Origin: Lachnospiraceae bacterium
GTDB taxonomy: Bacteria; Bacillota; Clostridia; Lachnospirales; Lachnospiraceae
Length of the DNA: 64,000 nucleotides
Direction of reading: 5' to 3'
Assembly (NCBI GenBank): GCA_024695145.1
Contig: JAILIS010000025.1
Coordinates: 124,001-188,000, forward strand
How positions within the stretch are numbered: the stretch's first letter is position 1; each line of letters starts with the position of its first letter. This document shows, piece by piece, positions 8,436 through 17,367 of this stretch. Under the pieces are notes generated by a model, which was given only the letters and a program-made list of their open reading frames with translations, was not told the DNA's origin and did no database searches. A program made the position numbers and the translations under genes.

Positions 8436-10132
8436 TCCGCATAAGGGATATAAAGCTTTTGGCCGGAAGCGGCGATAAGGAACTGAAAGAAGAGACTGCC
8501 AAGATACTGTGCCTGGATAAGATATATCCGGGCAATTCTTATCCGGATTACGGCATCGAACCGGTAAGACGGTCTGTGGATGCAAGAAAAAAGCCGGTAG
8601 TATATCTTGTATATACGGTAAAGCTTCTGATCGACGAAAAAGAAGAGAAGCAAATACTTAAGTTTCTCCGGGCGAATACAAGGATAGCAAGGGTGAGAAA
8701 AGCTCTTGAAAAGATAACGACAGAGCCGGTCGCACAATATGTGATCCCGGAGTGCGGAGATATACCGCTTAAACACCGCCCGGTCGTTGTGGGTTTCGGA
8801 CCGTGCGGGATGTTTGCCGCTCTTATGCTTGCACGCCGAGGTTTCAGACCGGTAGTGATCGAAAGAGGGAGTCGGATCGACAAAAGAACCGAAGATGTTG
8901 AAAAGTTCTGGCAGGGCAACGATCTTGATCCGGATTCCAACGTACTGTTCGGAGAAGGAGGTGCGGGGACGTTCTCGGACGGAAAGCTTCAAACCCTGAC
9001 AAAAGATATAAACGGACGAAATACATTTATACTTGAGACTTTTTATGAACACGGTGCACCGAAGGATATCACGGTCGACTCAAAGCCCCATGTCGGAACG
9101 GATATCTTAAGGACTGTTGTCGCAAATATAAGGGAAGAGATCATCAGTCTCGGGGGGCAGATTCTGTTTAACACAAAGTTTACCGGTATCGTGACGGATG
9201 ATGCAAAAACAAAAAGGATCGCGGCGGCAACCGTCAGTACTTCCGAAGGAGTTACAGAGCGGATAGAGACATCTGTTCTGATCCTGTGCCCCGGACACAG
9301 CGCCAGAGATACTTTCGAGATGCTTTACAATCAGGGGATCGACATGAGCCGCAAAAGCTTTGCCGCCGGATTTCGTATCGTGCATCCGCAGAAGCTTGTG
9401 AACAGATGGCAGTACGGCATGGAAGATGCGGCATCCCTCGGCCTGCCGTCCGCCGATTACAAAGTTACCAACACCGCATCAAACGGACGCAGAGTATACA
9501 GTTTCTGCATGTGCCCCGGCGGTTATGTCGTCAATTCCTCGAGTGAGGATGGCGGGATATGTGTTAACGGCATGAGTATGTCAAAAAGAGACAGGAAGTA
9601 TGCCAACTCTGCCATAGTCGCTGCCGTATCTCCGGATGATTTTATCCAGGATGAAGTTGCACCGGACCATCCGCTTGCGGGAATGTATTATCAGCGGCGT
9701 ATCGAGAAAGAGGCATACAAAAGGGGAGACTCATATATCCCGGCCCAGTTTTTCGAAGAATATGCCGGATCTTTTGAAGCAGATAATGAAAGAATAAGCC
9801 GGATAGGTGATGAGGCGGTCAAGGGCAGGATAAAGCATGCCGATCTGCGGGGTATATTCTCCGAAGATATTGATGAAGCCCTGATTGAATCAGTGCGCAA
9901 ATTTGGGTATACTATGGAAGGTTTTGATAATGAAGGCCTTCTGCTTGCGGTCGAATCCAGAACGTCTTCTCCCGTGCGCATAGAACGGGATGACGATCAT
10001 GAGGCCAATATCAAAGGACTGTACCCGTGCGGTGAAGGGGCCGGTTATGCGGGCGGTATAGTGAGCAGTGCCGCTGACGGACTCAGATGTGCTGCCGGGA
10101 TAATAGAAAAATATCATTTGGAAGAGGCGTAA
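8432..10132 (+). CDS. FAD-dependent dehydrogenase, COG2509-like
   Basis: This 566-residue flavoprotein has an N-terminal region of about 100 residues before the FAD motif VVGFGPCGMFAALMLARRG (about 113-131). GEGGAGTFSDGKL follows, a signature of a widespread family of uncharacterised dehydrogenases. The C-terminal YPCGEGAGYAGGIVSSAADG is the second flavin-contacting block. The start overlaps the preceding flavoprotein gene by four bases, so two unrelated FAD enzymes are probably made together. The reaction is unknown, and nothing in the neighbourhood (proB, folate cyclo-ligase) fixes it. Confidence 0.85.
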   Translation: MIRIRDIKLLAGSGDKELKEETAKILCLDKIYPGNSYPDYGIEPVRRSVDARKKPVVYLVYTVKLLIDEKEEKQILKFLRANTRIARVRKALEKITTEPVAQYVIPECGDIPLKHRPVVVGFGPCGMFAALMLARRGFRPVVIERGSRIDKRTEDVEKFWQGNDLDPDSNVLFGEGGAGTFSDGKLQTLTKDINGRNTFILETFYEHGAPKDITVDSKPHVGTDILRTVVANIREEIISLGGQILFNTKFTGIVTDDAKTKRIAAATVSTSEGVTERIETSVLILCPGHSARDTFEMLYNQGIDMSRKSFAAGFRIVHPQKLVNRWQYGMEDAASLGLPSADYKVTNTASNGRRVYSFCMCPGGYVVNSSSEDGGICVNGMSMSKRDRKYANSAIVAAVSPDDFIQDEVAPDHPLAGMYYQRRIEKEAYKRGDSYIPAQFFEEYAGSFEADNERISRIGDEAVKGRIKHADLRGIFSEDIDEALIESVRKFGYTMEGFDNEGLLLAVESRTSSPVRIERDDDHEANIKGLYPCGEGAGYAGGIVSSAADGLRCAAGIIEKYHLEEA

Positions 10133-10133
10133 A

Positions 10134-11024
10134 GTGGCTGATAAAATGACTGAAACAGAAGCACGTCTTCGTGCAAACATAAAGAACAGACAGCGTATCG
10201 TCGTAAAGATCGGAAGCTCGTCACTTCATCATATGAAGACGGGTGAGCTCAACCTGACCAAGATGGAAAGGCTTGTACGTGAGCTGTGCGAGCTGAAAAA
10301 TCAGGGGAAGGACGTTATCCTCGTTTCATCGGGGGCCATCGCCGTCGGCAAAAAAACCGTAAACGTGTCTCCGAAGGATACCGATATCCCTTTGAAGCAG
10401 GCATGTGCGGCCATAGGCCAGGCGAGACTGATGATGATATATGAGCGTCTGTTCGCGGAATACAATCATGTTACCGCGCAGGTGCTTATGACCATGCATA
10501 CGATGATGGAAGCATCCACCAGAAGAAATGCACAGAATACTTTTTTCAAGCTTTTTGAGATGGGTGTGATCCCGGTTGTTAACGAAAATGATACCGTTGC
10601 AACGCATGAGGTGGAGGATACGTTCGGAGACAATGATTTTCTCGCGTCCCTTGTATGTGCATTAACGGGTGCGGATCTCCTGATACTGCTGTCCGATATT
10701 GACGGGATGTACACCGATGATCCTCATGTGTCAAAGGATGCAAAACTGATCCATATCATAGAAAAACTCGATGAATCCTATGCAGGCATGGCCAAGGAGA
10801 CCACCGGATCGGGGATAGGTACCGGCGGCATGAATGCAAAGATCCACGCCGCCAAGGTCGCTACGGCAGGCGGTGCAGACATGGTCATTGCAAACGGAAA
10901 GGATGTCTCGGTGATACACAAGATCATGGAGGGCAGGAATTACGGAACGCTGTTTACGGCAAACGCTGATGATGATTTTAAACTGGATGAATATATAAGA
11001 GCACGTATAGAGGGCAGGATCTGA
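10134..11024 (+). CDS. proB: Glutamate 5-kinase
   Basis: This 296-residue amino acid kinase phosphorylates glutamate in the first step of proline synthesis. Visible motifs are IVVKIGSSSL near residue 22, ILVSSGAIAVGKK, VNENDTVA and GTGGMNAKIHAA. It stops after the kinase domain, so it lacks the C-terminal PUA domain of the long ProB form. The start is either GTG at 10134, two bases after the previous stop, or ATG at 10146. The next two genes follow with overlaps. The partner gene proA, often adjacent, is not in the window. Confidence 0.93.
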   Translation: MADKMTETEARLRANIKNRQRIVVKIGSSSLHHMKTGELNLTKMERLVRELCELKNQGKDVILVSSGAIAVGKKTVNVSPKDTDIPLKQACAAIGQARLMMIYERLFAEYNHVTAQVLMTMHTMMEASTRRNAQNTFFKLFEMGVIPVVNENDTVATHEVEDTFGDNDFLASLVCALTGADLLILLSDIDGMYTDDPHVSKDAKLIHIIEKLDESYAGMAKETTGSGIGTGGMNAKIHAAKVATAGGADMVIANGKDVSVIHKIMEGRNYGTLFTANADDDFKLDEYIRARIEGRI

Positions 11025-11626
11025 TGGGAGAAGATATCACTGCCGGATCATCTGCGGCTCCAAAGACACTTGTCAGAAAAGAAATGCTTGCAAAAAGACG
11101 CGCGCTTGATGAAAGCGATCGCGCTAAAAGATCAGCTAAGATCTGTGAGAGCTTTCTGAACAGCGGCGAATATGCAAAAGCTTCATCGATACTGCTTTAT
11201 AAAGCATATAATAATGAAGTCGATACGGATATGATATTTAAAAAGGCCGTTGCAGACGGCAAGACTGTAGCCTATCCTATTTCAAGGATCACAGACGGCG
11301 AGCCTGAGCTTACCTTTTATGTGATAACCGACCATGATCAGCTTACAAAAGGCTACAAAGGCATACCGGAGCCCGATCCGCAAAAGGCCGGAGGGGTGGT
11401 TTGCGGCAGTGCCGATGTTTGTATCACGCCGATGGTCGCGTTCAGTAAAAGCTGCCAGAGGATAGGGTACGGCAAGGCGTTTTATGACAGATACATAAGA
11501 CTCAACACACCGAAGAGTGTCATCGGAGTCGCCTATGACATTCAGATGGCTGACGGATGGGCAAGTGAGGAGAGCGACAGAGCAGTTGATATGGTTATAA
11601 CGGACACGATGGTTTACATAAAATGA
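11024..11626 (+). CDS. 5-formyltetrahydrofolate cyclo-ligase
   Basis: This 200-residue enzyme converts 5-formyl-THF to 5,10-methenyl-THF using ATP. The N-terminal basic stretch RKEMLAKRRALDESDRA and the nucleotide/folate motif RIGYGKAFYDRYI near residue 146 are diagnostic of the family. Length is typical. The gene overlaps the proB stop by one base and ends four bases into miaB. That order is common in Clostridia. Confidence 0.9.
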   Translation: MGEDITAGSSAAPKTLVRKEMLAKRRALDESDRAKRSAKICESFLNSGEYAKASSILLYKAYNNEVDTDMIFKKAVADGKTVAYPISRITDGEPELTFYVITDHDQLTKGYKGIPEPDPQKAGGVVCGSADVCITPMVAFSKSCQRIGYGKAFYDRYIRLNTPKSVIGVAYDIQMADGWASEESDRAVDMVITDTMVYIK

Positions 11627-13038
11627 CGGACAGCAGACTGACAGACCAAATTTCACAGGCAAGATCTGTGGTAGATGAACGCTCGGAAAAGCTTGGAAGA
11701 AAGCTTTCGTATCATGTCACGACTTTCGGCTGCCAGATGAATGCCAGAGATTCCGAAAAGCTCAAGGGTGTTCTTGAGGAGAGCGGATTCGTATACACGG
11801 ATGATGAGCTTGATGCCGATATTGTGATCTTTAATACATGCACGGTAAGAGATAACGCCAATCAAAAGCTATACGGTCATCTCGGGAGCATCGGAGCGGT
11901 CAAGAGGACCCGCCCCGACATGATCATCGGTGTATGCGGATGTCTGGCGCAGGAACAAAGTGCCAGAGAAAAGCTCCTTACAAGCTATTCATTTGTCGAT
12001 CTGATATTCGGAACGCATAATCTGTTTGAGTTTCCAAAGCTTCTTGTCGAGGTGCTCACAAGGGAAAAGACCACGGGCAAGGGCCATATAATATCGCAGA
12101 TATGGGACTCGACGGACAGGATAGTTGAGGACATGCCGGCAAAGCGTAACTACAGCTTCAAGTCAGGCGTCAACATCATGTTCGGCTGCAACAATTTCTG
12201 CAGCTACTGTATTGTACCTTATGTTAGGGGCCGTGAGAGAAGCCGGAGCAGCGAAGATATCATAAATGAGATCGAAAGGCTGGCTGCCGACGGGGTTAAG
12301 GAGATAATGCTCCTCGGACAGAATGTCAATTCATACGGCAGGGGTCTTGATGAGGATATAACTTTTGCGCAGCTTCTTGAAAAGGTCGAAGCGGTTTGCG
12401 GGATCGACAGGATAAGGTTTATGACGAGCCATCCGAAAGATCTGTCGGATGATTTAATAGAAGTTATGTCAACCTCAGACAAGATATGCCGTCATATACA
12501 CCTGCCGCTCCAGTCGGGATCTACCGGCATACTCAAAGCGATGAACCGGGGATATACGAAGGAACAGTATATCGATCTTGCACAAAAGATCCGCGAACGC
12601 ATCAGTGACATAGCCATCACAACAGATATAATCGTAGGATTTCCGGGAGAGACGGATGAAGATGTGGATGAAACGATCGATGTGATCGAAAAAGTTCAGT
12701 TTGACGGGGCGTTTACATTCATATATTCTAAACGTACCGGAACCGTTGCGGCTTCGATGCCCTGCCAGGTGCCGAAAGATGTGGTCAAGGCCAACTTTGA
12801 CAGGGTATTAAAAAGCGTTCAGGACATGAGCGTAAAACGTGCATCACTTATCGAAGGAAGAGTAATGGATGTGCTTGTCGAGGATATCAACAGGCAGGAT
12901 GAAAGCCTTGTTACCGGGCGTCTTTCGAACAATCTGAACGTTCATTTCCCGGGCGACGGATCGCTCATCGGACAGATCATACCGGTGAAACTGAAACAGT
13001 GCAAGGGCTTCTATTATCTCGGAGAACGTGAACTGTAG
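11623..13038 (+). CDS. miaB: tRNA-2-methylthio-N6-dimethylallyladenosine synthase MiaB
   Basis: This 471-residue radical SAM methylthiotransferase modifies A37 of tRNAs reading UNN codons. The N-terminal domain carries cluster cysteines at 37 (TFGCQMN), 73 (NTCTVRDNA) and about 105-107 (GVCGC). The radical SAM CxxxCxxC motif is CNNFCSYC at 189-196. A C-terminal TRAM domain follows (VMDVLVEDINRQD onward). NTCTVRDNA and the PYVRGRERSR block separate MiaB from MtaB and RimO paralogues. It is the last gene of the proB group, with 63 bases before leuS. Confidence 0.94.
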   Translation: MTDSRLTDQISQARSVVDERSEKLGRKLSYHVTTFGCQMNARDSEKLKGVLEESGFVYTDDELDADIVIFNTCTVRDNANQKLYGHLGSIGAVKRTRPDMIIGVCGCLAQEQSAREKLLTSYSFVDLIFGTHNLFEFPKLLVEVLTREKTTGKGHIISQIWDSTDRIVEDMPAKRNYSFKSGVNIMFGCNNFCSYCIVPYVRGRERSRSSEDIINEIERLAADGVKEIMLLGQNVNSYGRGLDEDITFAQLLEKVEAVCGIDRIRFMTSHPKDLSDDLIEVMSTSDKICRHIHLPLQSGSTGILKAMNRGYTKEQYIDLAQKIRERISDIAITTDIIVGFPGETDEDVDETIDVIEKVQFDGAFTFIYSKRTGTVAASMPCQVPKDVVKANFDRVLKSVQDMSVKRASLIEGRVMDVLVEDINRQDESLVTGRLSNNLNVHFPGDGSLIGQIIPVKLKQCKGFYYLGEREL

Positions 13039-13068
13039 CAGTATCCGTGCAATGTATAAACAGAGATC

Positions 13069-13074
13069 TATAAT
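13069..13074 (+). promoter_or_regulatory. Possible -10 box upstream of leuS
   Basis: TATAAT lies 27 bases before the leuS ATG in the 63-base gap after miaB. No good -35 hexamer is seen at the correct distance. The gap is too short for a T-box riboswitch. Confidence 0.35.
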
Positions 13075-13101
13075 TATATTTTCATAAGAGGAGACAGTAT
13101 T

Positions 13102-15501
13102 ATGGCAAAGTATTATGATCATGAGAAGATCGAAAAGAAATGGCAGGCAAAGTGGGAAGATGCCGGAGTGTTTAAAGCCGAGGACGGCAGCAGCAAGCCG
13201 AAATTCTACGGGCTGGTCGAGTTCCCTTATCCGTCAGGTGCGGGTATGCATGTGGGCCATATCAAGGCATATTCGAGCATCGAAGTCATAGCCAGAAAGC
13301 GCCGCATGCAGGGCTACAATGTCCTTTTCCCCATCGGATTTGATTCTTTCGGTCTTCCTGCGGAAAACTATGCTATCAAGACAGGTACACACCCGGCTGT
13401 GATCACGCAGAAGAACATAGAGCATTTTTCGGACCAACTGAGGGCGGTCGGATTTTCATTTGACTGGAGCAGGGATATTGCCACGAGCAACCCCGATTAT
13501 TATAAGTGGACACAGTGGATCTTCTTAAAGCTCTTTGAAAAGGGACTTGTGTTCAGAGCCAATACGCTCGTAAACTACTGTCCGCACTGCAAGGTCGTTC
13601 TCTCCAATGAGGACAGCCAGGGCGGTAAATGCGATATATGCCACAGTGATGTTGTCCAGAAGGAAAAATCAGTATGGTACCTTCGCATAACCGACTATGC
13701 GGATAAGCTTCTCGAAGGTCTTGAAACGGTTGATTTTCCCGATAATGTCAAACAGCAGGAAGTGAACTGGATCGGAAAGAGTGAAGGCGCATTTGTCAAA
13801 TTCTCGATCAAAGATACCGATGAGAAGCTCGAGATATATACGACAAGGGCGGATACACTCTTTGGGGTCACATTTATGGTAATGGCACCCGAGCATCCTC
13901 TCATCGACAAGTACAAGGATAAGCTGTCTAATTTCGATGAGGTTACAAGATACAGAGAGGAGTGCGCCAAGAAGACGGAATTTGAGCGCACTCAGCTTGT
14001 AAAGGACAAGACCGGCGTTAAGCTTTCAGGCATTAGCGCCGTCAATCCCGTTGACGGCAGGGAGATCCCCGTGTTTATCGCGGATTATGTAATGATGGGA
14101 TACGGAACCGGTGCGATAATGGCTGTTCCCGCACATGACCAGCGTGACTGGGAGTTTGCAAAGAAGTTCGGCGTTGACATCATTCCCGTTATCGAGGGCG
14201 GCGACATCAGTGTCGAGGCCTATACGGGTGACGGCAACATGATAAATTCGGGATTTCTTAACGGCTTTACGAACAAAAAGGATTCCATCGCAAAGATGCT
14301 TGAGTATCTTGAAGAGAAAGGCATCGGCAAAAAGGGTGTCCAGTACAAAATGAAAGACTGGGCCTTTAACAGACAGCGCTACTGGGGAGAGCCCATTCCT
14401 CTTATTCACTGTCCCAAGTGTGGAGTTGTTGGGGTGCCTTACGAAGAGCTTCCGCTCACACTTCCCGATGTTGAGAATTTCGAGCCCGGTGAGGACGGTA
14501 ATTCACCGCTTGCCAAGATAGATCATTTTGTGAACTGCAAGTGCCCGAAGTGCGGCGGCGATGCAAAGAGGGAAACGGATACGATGCCGCAGTGGGCCGG
14601 ATCCTCATGGTATTTCCTTCGTTTCTGCGACCCGAATAATGACAAGGCATTTGCCGATCCCGACAAGCTCAAATACTGGATGCCTGTCGACTGGTATAAC
14701 GGCGGGATGGAACATGTGACAAGACATCTTATATATTCGAGATTCTGGCACAGATTCTTATATGATATCGGTGTTGTCAATACTCCCGAGCCTTATGCAA
14801 AGAGGTCGTATCAGGGGCTTATACTCGGACCCGACGGAGACAAGATGAGTAAGAGTAAAGGCAATGTCGTTGATCCGATGGATATCGTCAAGGAGTACGG
14901 AGCTGATACACTCAGACTTTATGTGCTGTTCATGGGCGATTACGGTGCTGCGACTCCGTGGAGCGAGAACGGCGTCAAAGGCTGTAAGAGGTTCATCGAC
15001 AGATTTGCGGCCCTTGTCGATATCGTTGATAAGAAGCCGGGTGATACTTCTCTTGAAGGAAGTCTTCACAAGATGATCAGGAAGGTCACGGAAGACATCG
15101 AACAGATGAAGTTCAATACGGCTGTTGCAGCCATGATGACCTTTATCAATGAAGTATATGCAAACGGATCCGTCACAAAAGATGAGATGTTTGTCTTTAT
15201 AAAGCTTTTATCGCCTTTTGCACCTCATATATGTGAGGAACTGTGGGAGCAGCTTGGAGGGGACGGACTTGTTGCAACTGCCTCATGGCCCGAATATGAC
15301 GTGGAAAAGACAGTCGATAAGACTGTTGAGATAGCTGTACAGATCAACGGAAAGCTCCGCGCAACGGTCATGATCGACAAGGATGAGAGTAAAGAAAGCG
15401 CTATCGCCAAAGGCAAAGAGGCTGTAGCCGACAAGCTGACCGGCAATATCATCAAAGAGATCTATGTTCCCGGAAAGATCGTGAACATAGTCATGAAGTA
15501 G
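13102..15501 (+). CDS. leuS: Leucyl-tRNA synthetase
   Basis: This 799-residue class I aminoacyl-tRNA synthetase has the HIGH-type motif HVGH at 50-53 and KMSKS at 581-585. The CP1 editing domain is present (TTRADTLFGVTFMV, and GYGTGAIMAVPAHDQRD with the editing aspartate). A zinc-binding knuckle YCPHC...CDIC lies near 155-175, and the C-terminal domain ends in a beta-strand typical of the family. The ATG at 13102 follows AGAGGAGA, an excellent ribosome binding site. Length is normal for bacterial LeuRS. Confidence 0.97.
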   Translation: MAKYYDHEKIEKKWQAKWEDAGVFKAEDGSSKPKFYGLVEFPYPSGAGMHVGHIKAYSSIEVIARKRRMQGYNVLFPIGFDSFGLPAENYAIKTGTHPAVITQKNIEHFSDQLRAVGFSFDWSRDIATSNPDYYKWTQWIFLKLFEKGLVFRANTLVNYCPHCKVVLSNEDSQGGKCDICHSDVVQKEKSVWYLRITDYADKLLEGLETVDFPDNVKQQEVNWIGKSEGAFVKFSIKDTDEKLEIYTTRADTLFGVTFMVMAPEHPLIDKYKDKLSNFDEVTRYREECAKKTEFERTQLVKDKTGVKLSGISAVNPVDGREIPVFIADYVMMGYGTGAIMAVPAHDQRDWEFAKKFGVDIIPVIEGGDISVEAYTGDGNMINSGFLNGFTNKKDSIAKMLEYLEEKGIGKKGVQYKMKDWAFNRQRYWGEPIPLIHCPKCGVVGVPYEELPLTLPDVENFEPGEDGNSPLAKIDHFVNCKCPKCGGDAKRETDTMPQWAGSSWYFLRFCDPNNDKAFADPDKLKYWMPVDWYNGGMEHVTRHLIYSRFWHRFLYDIGVVNTPEPYAKRSYQGLILGPDGDKMSKSKGNVVDPMDIVKEYGADTLRLYVLFMGDYGAATPWSENGVKGCKRFIDRFAALVDIVDKKPGDTSLEGSLHKMIRKVTEDIEQMKFNTAVAAMMTFINEVYANGSVTKDEMFVFIKLLSPFAPHICEELWEQLGGDGLVATASWPEYDVEKTVDKTVEIAVQINGKLRATVMIDKDESKESAIAKGKEAVADKLTGNIIKEIYVPGKIVNIVMK

Positions 15502-15508
15502 GATAAGT

Positions 15509-16537
15509 ATGCCAAAAGGTCTGTTCATAAGTGAAGACAAGTTCCTGCTTGACAGGATAAGAGCCGGGTTTTCCGATAAACCCGGCTGTGAGTATGTGTA
15601 TGCTTCAACGAGTGAGGAGGCCGTTGAGATATCAAAGGACGGCGATATCGCAGTATGTGCGATGACTCTGTCCATGAGCATAATGGATGGGGAGGAGATC
15701 GCCCAGATCGTTGCGGATGACAATCCCGATGTAAGGTTTATCTTTATATATGAAGAGGCCAATACCGAAACCGCAGTCGGTCTTTTCAATGAATTCGAGA
15801 TGTCGGGGATCATACCGCGTGAAAGCTTTTCCGTCGAAACATTAAAGGATATGTTCGACAGACAGATCGAATTCTACAACGCGGAGGATAACTTAAGACG
15901 CCGGGCGAAAGCTTACCGCGAAAAAGAGAGACTGTACAAGGCTTCGATGAATGAGATGTCATCGGTATTAAACTCACGTGTTGACTGTTATTCGCATATC
16001 ATCAAGCTCTATGCCACATGCATAGACAGCATGTGCATAGATCTTCCGAAAGAGTATGCGCACAGGATAAGCTCATTCTTTTCGGATGAACTCAACGAAT
16101 ACGTGGAGCGTTTCATTGTCAGCCCTTTTGAACCAGAAGAATACTTTAAGTTTATAGAGGATAACGTTAACAATACTTCACAGCAGAAACATTTCATGCT
16201 CACCGGAGCCGAATCTGTTCCGAAAAATGAGTTCGGTGAACTGATAGGTTTTGTGTGTCATTTCATAAGTTTCGGTTTTACGACCAATATGGAAAGATAC
16301 CGGGCAAAGCTTGAGATCAAAGAGGGACCTTCTGTAATAAGGGTTGATTTTCTTATCGATATGCGGCTCGGAAATGTTGATGAGGATATCTTTAACGAGT
16401 TCTGCAAAGTTATGAACGAACTTCTTGTGATGCTGTGCGATAAATGCGAAAGAGGCCAGAAGGACGGCATTTTGCAGTACCGCCTGTTTTTCGTAAAGCC
16501 TGACATCGAGGAGACGATACCCGGAGGTACAGCCTGA
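15509..16537 (+). CDS. Degenerate receiver-domain protein of unknown function
   Basis: This 342-residue cytosolic protein begins like a response regulator receiver (LFISEDKFLLDRI, then VCAMTLSMSIMDGEEIA). The phosphoacceptor Asp expected nine residues before the end of the MDG motif is Thr, and the conserved Lys near the end is replaced by Arg. It therefore looks unable to accept phosphate. Residues 125-155 are charged and probably helical. The rest (about 160-335) has a HATPase-like alternation of helices and strands, but no nucleotide-binding G-boxes can be seen. It lies 7 bases after leuS and its stop overlaps the sortase start, hinting at a surface-related role. No function is assigned. 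Confidence 0.6.
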   Translation: MPKGLFISEDKFLLDRIRAGFSDKPGCEYVYASTSEEAVEISKDGDIAVCAMTLSMSIMDGEEIAQIVADDNPDVRFIFIYEEANTETAVGLFNEFEMSGIIPRESFSVETLKDMFDRQIEFYNAEDNLRRRAKAYREKERLYKASMNEMSSVLNSRVDCYSHIIKLYATCIDSMCIDLPKEYAHRISSFFSDELNEYVERFIVSPFEPEEYFKFIEDNVNNTSQQKHFMLTGAESVPKNEFGELIGFVCHFISFGFTTNMERYRAKLEIKEGPSVIRVDFLIDMRLGNVDEDIFNEFCKVMNELLVMLCDKCERGQKDGILQYRLFFVKPDIEETIPGGTA

Positions 16538-17367
16538 TGGCCCGAAGGAAAAAGAAAAAGATAAAGATAAAGTTTTCGGATCTTCCGAGGTCGGAAAAGA
16601 TAAGAAGGGTAATAACCTGGATATTTCTGGCAGCCGGTGTCGGGTGCCTTTCTTATTTCATCTTCTATGTCAAGGAAGCGGATGATACCCAGAGTAATTA
16701 TGAGCGCCTGTCAGACCTTAAGGGAACGGATTTCAGACAGAACAAAAATCAGGTGGAGATACATCTGACGGAGCAGGAGGATGCTCCCGAGATACTTGAT
16801 GACTATATCACTTTATATAATAACAATAAGAGTCTTGTCGGCTGGATAAGGATCGATGACACACATATAGACTATCCGGTGATGCAAAGTAAGAGCAACG
16901 ATTATTATCTCGATCACAATTTCGATCAGGAGAAGGATAACAACGGATCCATTTTCATCGACAGTGAATGCAGCATCTGGCCCCGCAGTCAGAACATCAT
17001 AATATACGGGCATAATATGAAGAGCGGCAAGATGTTCGGGGATCTTAAAAACTACAAGAACGAACAGTTCGCAAAGGATCATCCGTTCGTTTTCTTCGAT
17101 ACACTTTATGAAAAGGGCAAGTATCAGGTCATGTATGTCTTCGGTGATAATGTCTATGATGAGGTCGAGGTCACATTCAAGTACTATCAGTTCATAAATG
17201 CCAATTCGGAGGCCGAATGGAATTCGGCAATGAATGACATGTCCGAAAAATCTCTGTATGATACCGGAGTTGAAGCATCGTACGGAGAGGACATCATAAC
17301 GCTTTCCACATGCGATTATGAAAAGGACGCGGAGCGGTTTGTCGTTGTTGCCAAACGCGTTAAATAG
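16537..17367 (+). CDS. srtB: Class B sortase
   Basis: This 276-residue membrane-anchored cysteine transpeptidase has a basic N-terminus (RRKKKKIKIK), one transmembrane helix at about 25-44 and an extracellular catalytic domain. The active-site residues are His159 in IYGHNM, Cys259 in LSTCDY and Arg267 in AERFVVVAKR, with the SrtB-type extra N-terminal helices. Sortases join surface proteins to peptidoglycan at C-terminal motifs. In Clostridioides difficile, SrtB uses (S/P)PxTG-like motifs. The large LRR protein at 19433-25021 ends in a related TPKTADG signal and is a candidate substrate. The gene overlaps the preceding one at the start and the GH13 gene at its 3-prime end. Confidence 0.92.
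   Translation: MARRKKKKIKIKFSDLPRSEKIRRVITWIFLAAGVGCLSYFIFYVKEADDTQSNYERLSDLKGTDFRQNKNQVEIHLTEQEDAPEILDDYITLYNNNKSLVGWIRIDDTHIDYPVMQSKSNDYYLDHNFDQEKDNNGSIFIDSECSIWPRSQNIIIYGHNMKSGKMFGDLKNYKNEQFAKDHPFVFFDTLYEKGKYQVMYVFGDNVYDEVEVTFKYYQFINANSEAEWNSAMNDMSEKSLYDTGVEASYGEDIITLSTCDYEKDAERFVVVAKRVK

Noticed and set aside
13039..13101. T-box riboswitch before leuS
   Set aside because: The gap is only 63 bases and shows no specifier stem, T-box sequence or terminator; only a -10 candidate is present.
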